Under the pieces are notes generated by a model. The model was not told the origin of the DNA. It saw only the letters and a list, made by a program, of their open reading frames with translations, and did not search any database. Below are positions 20,566 to 30,313 of a DNA stretch of 64,000 bases, one piece after another; position 1 is the stretch's first letter; every line of letters starts with the position of its first letter. Source of the stretch: Pyropia yezoensis (Eukaryota > Rhodophyta > Bangiophyceae > Bangiales > Bangiaceae); assembly GCA_009829735.1 (NCBI GenBank), contig CM020619.1:25941554-26005553 (forward strand). Direction: 5' to 3'. The position numbers and the translations under genes were made by a program.

Positions 20566-23186
20566 TCACGCCCACAACCGCGCGCGCAAACAGCTTGAAG
20601 TATGCAAACGCGTGCCCCGTCGTGCCAGCCGTTCATGGCCACCACACGCGGGGCTGGATACACCGCGACGGGGCCGATAGTGATATCCGACCCCCCCGCC
20701 CCGCCAGTAGCAAACGCTCCCCCCCCCGCCAGCAGCAGCAAGTGCCCCCCAACAGCAGCAAGCGCTCCCCGGCAGCAGCAAACGCCCCCCTCCCCCCACC
20801 AACAGCAAACGCCTCTCCACCACCCCCCCCCCGACGTGCCCGTTACGACACCAGCTGCGAAATCCTTGCGGCCGCGACACTTGCCGGGGGGGAGGAAGCC
20901 GCCCCCTTCGGCGCGGCCGCAAACAGCGGGGGGGACACCAAGAGCACCACGGGGATGCGCCTTCACCGATGAGGACAACACAACGGGGGATGGCGGCCAG
21001 CCACGTGAACAATGTGGCCGCCCTGGGGGACCAGCCGCATCAACCGTGCGGCCGCGAGAAGAACCAGGCGGGGCGACACTCCCGCAGCGCCGCGGCAAAC
21101 AGCGTGGGGACGGCCAACGGGGGGGGGGGCCCAACCCGCGGCCGCCACGCGGCCGCCAAGGGGGGGGCGACCGTCGCCCACGAGCGTGACACTCCCCCAG
21201 AGGGGGGACGCCACCACCAAAAAATCCGGGCAAGGCGCCTCTGCCCATGCGGCCCGACAAGGGGGATGGCGGCCAGCCACGTAGACAATGTGGCCGCCTG
21301 ACGGACCAGCCGCATCAACCATGCGGCCGGGAGACAACCCAGGCGGGGTGACGCTCCCCCTCCGCCGTCACAAGCACTTCCGAGACGCCCCTGGCACCGG
21401 GGGGGGGTGTCTCCCAAGCGCGGCGGCGACGATCCTCTGGGGCCGAAAAAACAGGGTGGGGGGGGCCGCAACATAGGGTGTGGGGGGGGAGGCGCGACGA
21501 CCCCTGGCCGTGCCGGACCCGCCAAGGAGGGGGGGCAAGGGGGGAAGGGCGGCGACCTGTGTTCCGAAGGAGACCCGTCTACGCACGGACGGGGGCCGAT
21601 CGGCAGGGGTGCGGGGTCGGCGACGACCCGCGGCGACAGCGCGGCCGCAGAGCGTCAGAGGGAACATCACCCATGACGGGAGAGACCCGCGGCCGTCGAG
21701 CGGCTGCGGGCCATCCTTGCCATGTACGGGGCGCCGAGGGGGGGAGGAGCCCGCGGCCGTCAGGCAGCCGCAAAGCATTGTGGAGGCCGGTCTCGGGGGG
21801 GCCCGCTCTGGGGTGAGCCACCTGGGGGGGCTAGAGGCGGCCACTTGGTAGTGGGCCCGCCAAAGGAGAGGGCAACCACGAGGCGCCCCCAAATTTGCAA
21901 AGACCATCATGGTCATGGTGTCTGTGGAGGCGCCACGCTGGGCCACGCGGGGATAGTTGGGGGGGGGGGGGGGATCGCGGCGGACCCCGCGTGGCGGCCC
22001 CACAAGCACCCTTGCTGGCACGACGGGGGGTGCTGGCAGGTGATAGCAGGTGATAGCACAGGGAGGGGCCAGGGCCAGAACAGTCAAAGTCGGAGGGGTG
22101 GAGGGGGGTCGAGGGGGGGTTGGGGCGTCACTGGTCCCAGCCTCGCGCGGGCCGGCCGACACCGACCGAGAGAGGAGCTGCTGTCCACACACCTGGGGAA
22201 CTTGTGCTGGCAGGGGGGGATATCCCTTTGATTTGGTGCGCGCTGAGCCTAGACACGCACTTTCCTCCCTCGAAGGGGTGGGGGAATGCCGTTGGGGGCG
22301 CACGTGTGGTGGCTGTGTGACAAACCAATGGGGAACGCAATTGGGCCGGAAGGGGCGAGGGGGGGCGGAAGAGCACGAGGGGGGGGCGGGGGGGGTCGGG
22401 GGGGGTGCGACGCGGGGAGCGGGGTGGGAGGAAGGGCGCAAGGGAGGCGTAGAAGCACGCGCGAGAAAAATTCGAGGCCGAATACCGCGGGAGGCCGCGC
22501 CGAAGGGGCCGCCGAGGGCCGGGGAAGGGCGCTCTGGAAGAAATCGAGAAACAAAAACTTGGGCGACATCCACTGCAAGCGCGCCGTCGGAGGCGCGGGC
22601 CGCACCGCCAAGGCGGCGTCCGGGTGTACGCGACGCAGGGAAACGACGTGCGCGCGGTTGACAGTCTCGCCGGACATCCCAGAACGACTGAGAGCCACAG
22701 AGACAAGGCCGACTCGAGTCGGCCCCCCCCGACGGGAGACAGTCATTTGGCATGCGTTGCTGTGACCGGTCGTCCGTCCCAAGAAGTGCGACGAACATAG
22801 CAAGATCATTGGCTGTCATCACGCAACGACCACAAAAATATGCGAAACCGCCATACTTGCGCATGTAGACGCGTGAATGTCGCATATGGCACGCATTTAT
22901 GCCTCAAATTACTCGTGTACGTGGCACCCTATTTCGTCTTCCATGCCCAATGCATCCCCATTCCTGCCAAAGGAGGGCAACATTTTTCCACAATGACTCT
23001 CTTTGCGCTGCGTGTCTCGCTACTTTGCCGATACGAGGAACCATTCGGACGGTCTTTCCACGTCCCGGGCAGTCCAGCAGGGGGGCTAGTGCATGTTATC
23101 GCGTATTGTATGAACGCGTGCGAACTCGGACAATACATTCAGCGAACACAGGAATTCCGTAACCACATCCGAATCGCCGTCCGAGA
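20566..23186. other. GC-rich gene-poor region left of El-2
   Basis: No recognisable gene. It holds many G or C runs and a direct repeat pair listed separately. A poly-C run of about 29 lies just to its left at 20370-20398. 22440-22790 has an open plus-strand frame with basic composition and no known domain. From about 22830 the base composition becomes balanced and looks like a promoter-type region, now cut from the gene at 33163 by the El-2 insertion. Confidence 0.5.
20990..21360 (+). repeat. Direct repeat pair of about 105 bp
   Basis: Copy A begins near 20990 and copy B near 21261. Both read GGGGGATGGCGGCCAGCCAC, then CAATGTGGCCGCC, GACCAGCCGCATCAACC, TGCGGCCG and CCAGGCGGGG in the same order, with scattered substitutions. 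No coding meaning is apparent. Confidence 0.8.
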
Positions 23187-23191
23187 GACCC

Positions 23192-23764
23192 TGTGGTATA
23201 AAACTCGATCCTCTCAGACACGTGTCAATATCCCTCGGGGGAAAGGGACAGGTAACGCAGAAAGGGGAACTACGAGAATGGTATGCCTGTTGCCTCACGT
23301 GCCTGCTCGCAGGGCAAACAGATACGCACGGTAGTGCACACGGGGAAGAGGAAAGCAAACGCGCAGTTGTCTTTTTCCCTGAGGGCGCGGGCCGAGGGCG
23401 CCTCGCTGTCCCTCTTAACGTGCATCTGGGGGAACCCCGGCACGTTGGCCCGGTAGCCCCCCCCATAACCCCGAGTGGCCCCGACCCGAGTCTAACCTCG
23501 TCAGGTCGGGGGCCACTATCACTACTAATTCTATTCCCACTCACTAATCTCACACTCAAATTCTCTCAAATCAAGTCCCTCACAAATATGCAAAAACACA
23601 TCAGAAATCCCTCTCTCGCGTGTGGATAGCGTAGTCCACCGCATCCCAGTGCCGGGCACGGGCCACGGCCGCCAACCATCGCCACACGGCGGGCGTGTTC
23701 TGGCACCTGGTGCCCTCTGGTTGCAGTCCCGGGTCGGCGCCAAGTCGGGGCCAGGGATGCTACA
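23192..23764 (-). repeat. 3' LTR of El-2
   Basis: 573 bp, bounded TGT...ACA in either orientation. On the plus strand it begins TGTGGTATAAAAC. It differs from the 5' LTR at one site. Confidence 0.97.
23197..23203 (+). promoter_or_regulatory. TATAAAA at the outer edge of the El-2 LTR, antisense to gag-pol
   Basis: A consensus TATA box on the plus strand, six bases inside the LTR border; the same motif occurs in the other LTR at 32282-32288. From the left LTR, transcription would run into the antisense gene at 23956. From the right LTR it would leave the element toward the gene at 33163. Promoter activity is inferred, not shown. Confidence 0.45.
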
Positions 23765-23776
23765 TAGCTCCCTCCC
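23765..23776 (-). other. Polypurine tract of El-2
   Basis: On the minus strand AGGGAGGGAGCTA immediately precedes the 3' LTR, in the position needed to prime plus-strand DNA synthesis. Confidence 0.75.
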
Positions 23777-23955
23777 TAGTCCGGCACGTCCTCGGGCCGA
23801 ACCAGGTGCCACCGTGCACAGCCTCGAGCACGTCCACACCGGTGCCGAGGTCGAGCGTCTTCACCCCGGTCACGATCACCTGCCCCGATTCTGCCCCCCC
23901 CCCCCCCCCTCCGCTCCTTCACCTTGGCCCTCTCGTTCCCCGGAGTCTGGACGGT

Positions 23956-26073
23956 ATGTCCAGTTCCGAGATCCAGGCTGGGCCCGTGGTTCCGGCGGCG
24001 AGTGTTGTGGAGGAGAACTCGGGTAGTCGCGCCCCTCTCCTGCCTCCGGTTCCTCGGATGTCGGTGCCGGCGCCGGTCGCTACGGCGGGGACGGATCGAG
24101 TTCCCCCGGCTTCCGCGATGCACCCGGTCGAGGCCCCCCCGGAGGGTCTCCCGGAGATGCTCCTTGGGCAGGACCCTCTGGCGGCCCGGCGTTACTCCAC
24201 GGTGGTCGGCAACGCCGGCGCGGCCCAGTGCCAGCAGGATTGCATGGACCTCTGGCGCAAGGAACTCCAGCGCGGGGTCTTGACCGAGATGGACAAGGCA
24301 CGTCTTCATACGGCGGACCAGATGCGCCTGGCACAAGACCGCTCCCAGAGCTTCTCGGGTTCCTCTTGGGTTGCTCGTCTGGAGGATCTCCCCTTCGCGC
24401 TGGTACTGGATCTACCCTTGACCGAGCGTCGCGTGTACGCGTCCGTTCTCCGGTGGCCGGAGGAGGAAGGGTACGTCCACCGGGCGCTCAAGGTCTGGGA
24501 CGAGGCGCTCAAGGGGTCGGGAAGCTTGAACTGCGACCCCCGTCCGAGCATGGTCGCTCTGGAGCCGCCTTTCTTGACCCGGAAATACTCCAAGTTGTCG
24601 CCGGCACGGGAGCAGGGTGAGCGACGCGGGCGTCAGCGTGACTTCCTTGTGAGCTGCAACCACCAGGAGTTCTGGAAGCTGGACAAGGCTAACCGGGCGG
24701 CATACTACCCCAAGGTCATCCCGCAGCAGCAGGAAGTCGAGATCCCGGTCGGGTTTGCTCCTTCCAGCATCCCTTGCACCTGGTACTTCTTGGACGCCTT
24801 GACTCAGGCGTCGATCAAGGGCTTCTTCCATTCAATCCCGTACATGATGTACACGTCCGAGATGACAGTCTTGGCGGCCAACCACTGGCTTCATGAGGTC
24901 TTGGTGTCCAACCGGCTTTGGTTTCTCCCTGACCTCCTGATGGTCTGGATTGTCGACAAGTTGACCGTCGACTTCCTGTGCAGCCAGGACGAGGAGTACA
25001 AGGAGCTCTTCCAGGCGATGATCGACTTCCGGCGTCTGGTGCCGGTGCATGACCGGAACTTCTTGAACGCGATTGCCGACCAGAACCGCCCGCGTCGGGA
25101 TGGCTTCGGTTGGGCGCAGGTGGTCTACCAGTCTTCTCCGGCCAAGGTGCAGCTGGCGACGCCGCTTCCGGCGTGGCCGCAGCTAGGTAGCTTTCCTGCT
25201 CCGGCCGCTCTTGATCTTCTGCCAGTTGGGCCGCCGGTGCAGGAGTCGGGATGGGCCGCGGCGGTCGGTCGGGCGTCTGCGGCGGCTCCGCTTCCTCCGG
25301 TTGCCCCTGTCGCCCCGGTCGCCTCGCCTGAACCGTCACCGGCACGTCCGCGCCCTGTTCCGGCTGTGCCAGTACTTCAAGCTCCTCCGGCACCGCGCTT
25401 GTCTGCGGCGAGTCTGGGAGTGGCCGTGCGGTCGCCGATTACTCCGGCCGCTCTACCCCGGACGCCTTCTTCCAACGCCGGCGGCGCGGTGCCTCCGCTG
25501 GAGTTGGGTACTCCGGTCTCGGGGGCCGTTGTGGACCGTCCGGTAGTGTCATCCTCGGGCCGGTTCGAGATTCCGGCGCCGACTCTGCGCCTTACCCGCT
25601 TCCGGGTGCCTGACTGGTACCTGAACCAAGGTGGTCCAACATGCGACCAGTACGACGTCGGCATGATTGAAGACCAGCTGGGTCGTCTTCCGGTGCAGGT
25701 TGAAGGCGTCGGGTCCTCCCTGGTGATGGGCACCTACGCCAGTGTCTTGAACGACGTGGTCGACCGGGTGTTTGCTTGCGCGGACAGCGGCCAGATGTCG
25801 AACAACCCGGTGGTTGGCGAACTTCTGACGACTTTGACGCGGCATGGCTTGGCCCAGCAGTGGTCAGAGACCTTCACGGGCTTCCAGCGGCGCCGACGGA
25901 CATATCTGGATGAGCGGGAGCCACCGGCAACTACTGGTACTACTCCGATGGCGTCATACCGGGATGCGCCGCGTCCACCGCACTACGTCATCCCGTCTTC
26001 CTCCGGTTCCCGTCGTACCGCGGGGGCAGCGCCGGAGGACACTCCCTCGGCTCAGCGTCCGCGCCGAGAGTAG
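23956..26073 (+). CDS. Antisense gene of El-2 (705 residues, unknown function)
   Basis: An uninterrupted plus-strand frame between the 3' LTR and the 3' end of pol, converging on pol with 145 bp between the stops. ATG 23956 opens MSSSEIQAGPVVPAA. Residues about 70-400 look globular, with motifs such as LVLDLPLTERRVYASVLRW, EFWKLDKANRAAYYPK and WFLPDLLMVWIVDKL; about 410-535 is Pro/Ala/Val-rich; about 535-650 is helical with LNDVVDRVFACAD and QQWSETFTGFQRR. No zinc knuckle, protease, polymerase, signal peptide or clear membrane anchor, so it is neither Gag nor Env-like. The C-terminal helical part resembles that of the antisense gene in El-3. Antisense genes in this position are known from some plant Ty3/gypsy elements; homology to those was not seen. 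Confidence 0.75.
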   Translation: MSSSEIQAGPVVPAASVVEENSGSRAPLLPPVPRMSVPAPVATAGTDRVPPASAMHPVEAPPEGLPEMLLGQDPLAARRYSTVVGNAGAAQCQQDCMDLWRKELQRGVLTEMDKARLHTADQMRLAQDRSQSFSGSSWVARLEDLPFALVLDLPLTERRVYASVLRWPEEEGYVHRALKVWDEALKGSGSLNCDPRPSMVALEPPFLTRKYSKLSPAREQGERRGRQRDFLVSCNHQEFWKLDKANRAAYYPKVIPQQQEVEIPVGFAPSSIPCTWYFLDALTQASIKGFFHSIPYMMYTSEMTVLAANHWLHEVLVSNRLWFLPDLLMVWIVDKLTVDFLCSQDEEYKELFQAMIDFRRLVPVHDRNFLNAIADQNRPRRDGFGWAQVVYQSSPAKVQLATPLPAWPQLGSFPAPAALDLLPVGPPVQESGWAAAVGRASAAAPLPPVAPVAPVASPEPSPARPRPVPAVPVLQAPPAPRLSAASLGVAVRSPITPAALPRTPSSNAGGAVPPLELGTPVSGAVVDRPVVSSSGRFEIPAPTLRLTRFRVPDWYLNQGGPTCDQYDVGMIEDQLGRLPVQVEGVGSSLVMGTYASVLNDVVDRVFACADSGQMSNNPVVGELLTTLTRHGLAQQWSETFTGFQRRRRTYLDEREPPATTGTTPMASYRDAPRPPHYVIPSSSGSRRTAGAAPEDTPSAQRPRRE

Positions 26074-26218
26074 TAGTTGGAGGCAAGGAGGGTGAGGGTC
26101 TTGGGAGAAGCGAGGAGGGAAGAGGCGGAGAGAAGGGTTGCTCGAGCGGGTGCTTGGTTTCCTTGATTGTTCCATGCTTGCATTGCGTGTTCTCCTTGAT
26201 ATACCCGTTCCCTTCTTC

Positions 26219-29200
26219 TCAATCCTCTTGTTCCGCATCCGTTGCGGGTGAGCTCGTCTCGTCCCGAGGGTCTTGGTTGGCCCCGTCCTCTTGGTCCTCC
26301 TCCGTGTCCGCCTCCAGAATCTTGCCGGCTCTGGCCACGGGAGTGCCCTCAATCCCGTTCCGTCGCGTGTAGGCACAGACGTCCGCGATGGGTAGCCGGT
26401 TTGAGGGTTCCCATGTATCATCTGCCGGTTTGAAACCGAACCAGCGTACTCGCAGGTACAGGCGTCCATCTCTCCAGGCATGGTCGACAAACTTGACGTA
26501 GACAAATTCCCGACCTTCTTCTTGGGATAGCCAGGGTATCGCAGTCCGCTTACGCCGGGTCAAGTCCCGTTGGCTTGGCGGTGGAGCTCGGGTGACATGG
26601 TCGCTGCTCACCCGGTACGGAGAGCCATCCACGTCTAGAAGGAAGGTCCAGCCATCCGTATTGAGAATCTCATAAGGTCCATCCGTCTTAGAGTCCAGCT
26701 TCCCCCGGGTCTTGCTATGGTTGTCCACAAAAACCCAGTCGCCACCACCCAGTTCCTTGTTCTTTTCCCGGACACCCTTGTCATAGTCCCGCTTGTATCG
26801 CTCCTGGGTCTTTGAAATTGACTCCTTGACTCTTGGGAGCAGGAGCTTTAGTTGTTCCAGGAACTCATCCTTTGCCTTGGGACCTGACTTCAGTGCAGGC
26901 TGGAGACCATCCGGTATTCTTTCCAGGGAGAAGTTGGTCAGCCGCCTCGGGGTGACAAAGTCGAGTGGAGCGACTCCCGTTGTCCGGTGAACTCGGGAGT
27001 TGTAGGCTAGAGTGAGGACAGCCAGGAGCTCGTCCCAGTCTTCTTGGTGCTCCTCCACGTAGTGCCGTAGCATGTCCACTAGGGTCCGGTTGAATCGTTC
27101 CACCTGGCCGTTCGTTTGAGGGTGGTACGTCGTGGTGTACAAGTTCTTGATGCCCATCAGGTCACAGACTCCTTGGAAGAACAGGGATGCAAACTGGGGA
27201 CCGTTGTCGGTTAAGACGGAGTCTGGAGGGCCGTAGGCAGCTATCCAGTACTCGCAGAAGGCCGACGTGACATCCAGAGCCGTGATGGTTCTCAACGGGA
27301 TTGCTCGAGTGAACTTGGAGAACCGGTCACAAATGATGAGCAGGTATATGTTGCCACTGGAGGTCTCAGGTAGGGGCCCCAGGATGTCCATGCTTAAGCT
27401 TGCAAAGGGCTCCGCCGCAGGGAATAGGCGTAGCTTAGAAGTCTTCTTCCTCTGGGACAACCGGTTCCTTGCACAAGAAATACAAGCCTCCAGGCACTTA
27501 TGGACGTCACTGGCCATGGTTTCCCAGTAATAATGTCGTCTCATGGAAGCATACATCCGATTGATACCAGGATGCCCGGCCTGGGGAGACGAGTGCTCCA
27601 GGCGTAAGATGTCAGTCCGTAGGCTCCGGGGTACGTAGACTTGAGTTGCCCCATCGAAGGGTGACACCCGTACCAGGAGTCCGTCTGTAGACTCGGAGAA
27701 GCGACTGTTCCGGTTCAGGTCCATTTGGTGGCGAAGCTCCAAGCATTGAGGGTCCGTCAATTGTGCCTCCAGCATCCGGTGAATGGTTACCGGTTGATGA
27801 GCGTCAGGTGTCTCGTACAGGGGAGCGTGCCAGCCACGTCCGACATTCGGGAGGATGAAGCAAGGTATTTCCTCCGGGATAGGACCGGTATCGGCTGCAG
27901 GAGTCTCCAGCCGGGACATGGTGTCGGCGCAGTGGTGCTCCCTCCCTGCTCTGGTGCACACCTTGTACTTGAACTCCGAAAGGCGTAGGCGCCACCGGGC
28001 GACCCTTCCTTGACTGCTGTCCATGCATAGCAGCCACCTTAGACTGGCGTGGTCCGTCCGGATGAGGAACTCTTGTCCTTCAAGATATGGACGTAACAGG
28101 AAGCAAGCCCAGACGACCGCCAAGCACTCGCGCTCGGTCGTGGAATAGTTCTTCTCGGCTGGAGTCAAGACGCGACTGTAGTAGCCTATCGGGAGGAAGT
28201 GCCCATCAGGTTGCTGCTGGAGTAGTGAGCACCCCACCTGGACGCCACAGGCGTCAGTCTCCAGAACAAACTGACCCTCCCGCTTGGGTAACGCCAGTAC
28301 TGGAGTGGTGGTCAGGCGCTTCTTGAGCTCTTCGAAGGCTGCTGTCTGCTTCTCGTCGAACACCGGGAGTTGTGCTGGAAGCTTCTTGCTAGTAAGCTTG
28401 GTCAAGGGCCGGGCAATCAGAGCGTAGTCTCGTACGAACCGGCGGTAGACGTTGCACATACCCAGGAAGCTCTTGAGTTCCGTCTGGGTTTTAGGTTGCC
28501 GTGCATGCCGGAGGGCCTTGATGTTCTTCTCATTGACTCGGAGCTCCCCCGGACTCAGCACGTGCCCCAGGTACTCCACCTCAGTCTCAAACAGGTGGCA
28601 CTTCTCGGCCTTGAGGGTAACTCCAGCCTTGGACAGGAGGGCCAGGACCTCTCGAAGGTGCTCCAGGTGTTCCGCTGGGGTCTTGGAGAAAACAATGATG
28701 TCGTCCAGGTAGACCAAACATGTTCTCCACCTTAGCCCCGACAGGATGATGTCGATGGCTCTCTGGAAGGTTGCCGGAGCATTAGTGAGACCAAAAGGGA
28801 GACGCTTGCACCGGAACAGTCCCATGTGGCACGTGAAGGTAGTCTTGTCCTTGTCCTCGTCAGCCAGAGGGATCTGCCAGTAACCGGCATTACAATCCAG
28901 CGTCGAGAAGAGGGTGGCATCACCAAGAAAGTCGAGGCAATCATCCATCCGGGGTATCGGGTATACATCCTTGACTGTCATCTCGTTCAGGCGTCTGTAG
29001 TCAACGCAGAAACGGAAGTGACCGCCAGGTTTCGGGACGACTACCACCGGGAAAGCCCACTCGCCATCAGACGGCTCGATAACATCCATCTTGAGCATCT
29101 TGTTAACCTGCTTCTCAATCTCATCCCGGCGATGAGGTCCAGCCCGGTATGGGTGCATGTGCACTGGTTTGGCATCTGGCTTGAGTTGAATCCGGTGTAG

Positions 29201-30313
29201 GGTGGCGTCCATCTTGCCCAGCTCTCCGGACCACAGGTGCCGATGTTCCTGGAGAAGCTTCTCCAGTGCCTCCTTCAAGTCGAGAGGGACGTTTTCTTGG
29301 TTGACCTTCGGCATCCCGGGCGGTGCTTGTTCGGGCTTCGGAGTAGTACGGCCAGCCTGCTCTTGTTCCGGAGATACGTCTAAGGCCGTCAAGTTGGATG
29401 CCAGCTCTTGTTGCAGGTTGAAGAGGTCTTCCTTGCTCATAGCGCGGGCGGACCCCCGGTAAGGCTCTGCTGTACCAACTCGAGTGCCCTTGGCGAGGGT
29501 TATTGGCTTCCGGCTCACGTTGACGATCAGCACCGAGAACGGGGTGTGCCTCTCCACCTTCTTGTGGTGTCCGTGGGCTAGGTATAATCGGTGTTTCGCC
29601 AGAAATTCCTTGCGTCCGTAGATCAGGCATTGACCTGCAGTCCGGGTCGTGACTTGAACCTTGGTCTCCGAGCGAGGCGGTAGGAGCACCGGTTTGATGA
29701 GGGTCAAGGTAGAGGGTGGGATGCGTTCCTTCTGGTTCTTGGCCACACGAACCTTGGTGTCCAGGTGCTCCAGCACTGGTGACACAAACCCATGGTTGAA
29801 CTGCACCTTTCCTTCTCCGGGTAGGATGCTCTTGACATGCTGCTTCTGGAAGTCCCAGCCTAGGATGAGGGGGACTGATAAGGTCTTGACTACTAGAAAG
29901 GGAAAAAGCATTGGTTCATTGTTGACATAGATGGCGACGGGAAGACGGCCAAGCGGTCGTAGGGTTTGACCTGATGCGTCTACAATCCGGGTCTTGGTAG
30001 GCGCTCTCCAGGCATGTCGACGCCAGCCCGGAGGTAACAGGTTCTCAGTGATGACGCTTGGTCCGGCTCCCGTGTCGACCACCGGCGTAACAGCTTGGGG
30101 GAGGCTATCCCCCACACGCATACGAGCATTAATCTTGAGGTTTTCCTTACGCAGGACGAGCAAGGTCCCCTTGAACAAACAGGGTGTCCAGGCGGCTACC
30201 GGTTCAGCAGGTAACTGCCGTCCTTTCTCCCGGCACGCAAGGGGAGAACAGGTAGAAGTACCCTGCCGTTGGAGATTCGGGAAGACACTTGGGGAGAGCG
30301 CCTGCCCTACTCG
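26219..30313 (-). CDS. pol: pol of El-2 (protease, RT, RNase H, integrase, chromodomain)
   Basis: An intact polyprotein frame, read in -1 relative to gag from codon CGA at 30313; 1364 residues follow the shift site and there is no ATG near the junction. Protease VVDTGAGPSVI near 30085; RT FCVDYRRLNE near 29000 and YLDD near 28705; RNase H ETDACG near 28260; integrase zinc motif ending CISCARNR near 27460, then DDE core MDILGPLPE, LTDNGPQFAS and NGQVERFN; and a C-terminal chromodomain with YLRVRWFGF and DDTWEPSNRL near 26440. The chromodomain suggests chromatin-guided integration. Lacks any stop or frameshift, unlike the other three elements in the window. Confidence 0.96.
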   Translation of the reverse strand, partial: RVGQALSPSVFPNLQRQGTSTCSPLACREKGRQLPAEPVAAWTPCLFKGTLLVLRKENLKINARMRVGDSLPQAVTPVVDTGAGPSVITENLLPPGWRRHAWRAPTKTRIVDASGQTLRPLGRLPVAIYVNNEPMLFPFLVVKTLSVPLILGWDFQKQHVKSILPGEGKVQFNHGFVSPVLEHLDTKVRVAKNQKERIPPSTLTLIKPVLLPPRSETKVQVTTRTAGQCLIYGRKEFLAKHRLYLAHGHHKKVERHTPFSVLIVNVSRKPITLAKGTRVGTAEPYRGSARAMSKEDLFNLQQELASNLTALDVSPEQEQAGRTTPKPEQAPPGMPKVNQENVPLDLKEALEKLLQEHRHLWSGELGKMDATLHRIQLKPDAKPVHMHPYRAGPHRRDEIEKQVNKMLKMDVIEPSDGEWAFPVVVVPKPGGHFRFCVDYRRLNEMTVKDVYPIPRMDDCLDFLGDATLFSTLDCNAGYWQIPLADEDKDKTTFTCHMGLFRCKRLPFGLTNAPATFQRAIDIILSGLRWRTCLVYLDDIIVFSKTPAEHLEHLREVLALLSKAGVTLKAEKCHLFETEVEYLGHVLSPGELRVNEKNIKALRHARQPKTQTELKSFLGMCNVYRRFVRDYALIARPLTKLTSKKLPAQLPVFDEKQTAAFEELKKRLTTTPVLALPKREGQFVLETDACGVQVGCSLLQQQPDGHFLPIGYYSRVLTPAEKNYSTTERECLAVVWACFLLRPYLEGQEFLIRTDHASLRWLLCMDSSQGRVARWRLRLSEFKYKVCTRAGREHHCADTMSRLETPAADTGPIPEEIPCFILPNVGRGWHAPLYETPDAHQPVTIHRMLEAQLTDPQCLELRHQMDLNRNSRFSESTDGLLVRVSPFDGATQVYVPRSLRTDILRLEHSSPQAGHPGINRMYASMRRHYYWETMASDVHKCLEACISCARNRLSQRKKTSKLRLFPAAEPFASLSMDILGPLPETSSGNIYLLIICDRFSKFTRAIPLRTITALDVTSAFCEYWIAAYGPPDSVLTDNGPQFASLFFQGVCDLMGIKNLYTTTYHPQTNGQVERFNRTLVDMLRHYVEEHQEDWDELLAVLTLAYNSRVHRTTGVAPLDFVTPRRLTNFSLERIPDGLQPALKSGPKAKDEFLEQLKLLLPRVKESISKTQERYKRDYDKGVREKNKELGGGDWVFVDNHSKTRGKLDSKTDGPYEILNTDGWTFLLDVDGSPYRVSSDHVTRAPPPSQRDLTRRKRTAIPWLSQEEGREFVYVKFVDHAWRDGRLYLRVRWFGFKPADDTWEPSNRLPIADVCAYTRRNGIEGTPVARAGKILEADTEEDQEDGANQDPRDETSSPATDAEQED

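Noticed and set aside
23956-26073. Antisense gene of El-2 as an envelope gene
   Set aside because: It is on the opposite strand to gag-pol and lacks a signal peptide, cysteine pattern and clear membrane anchor.
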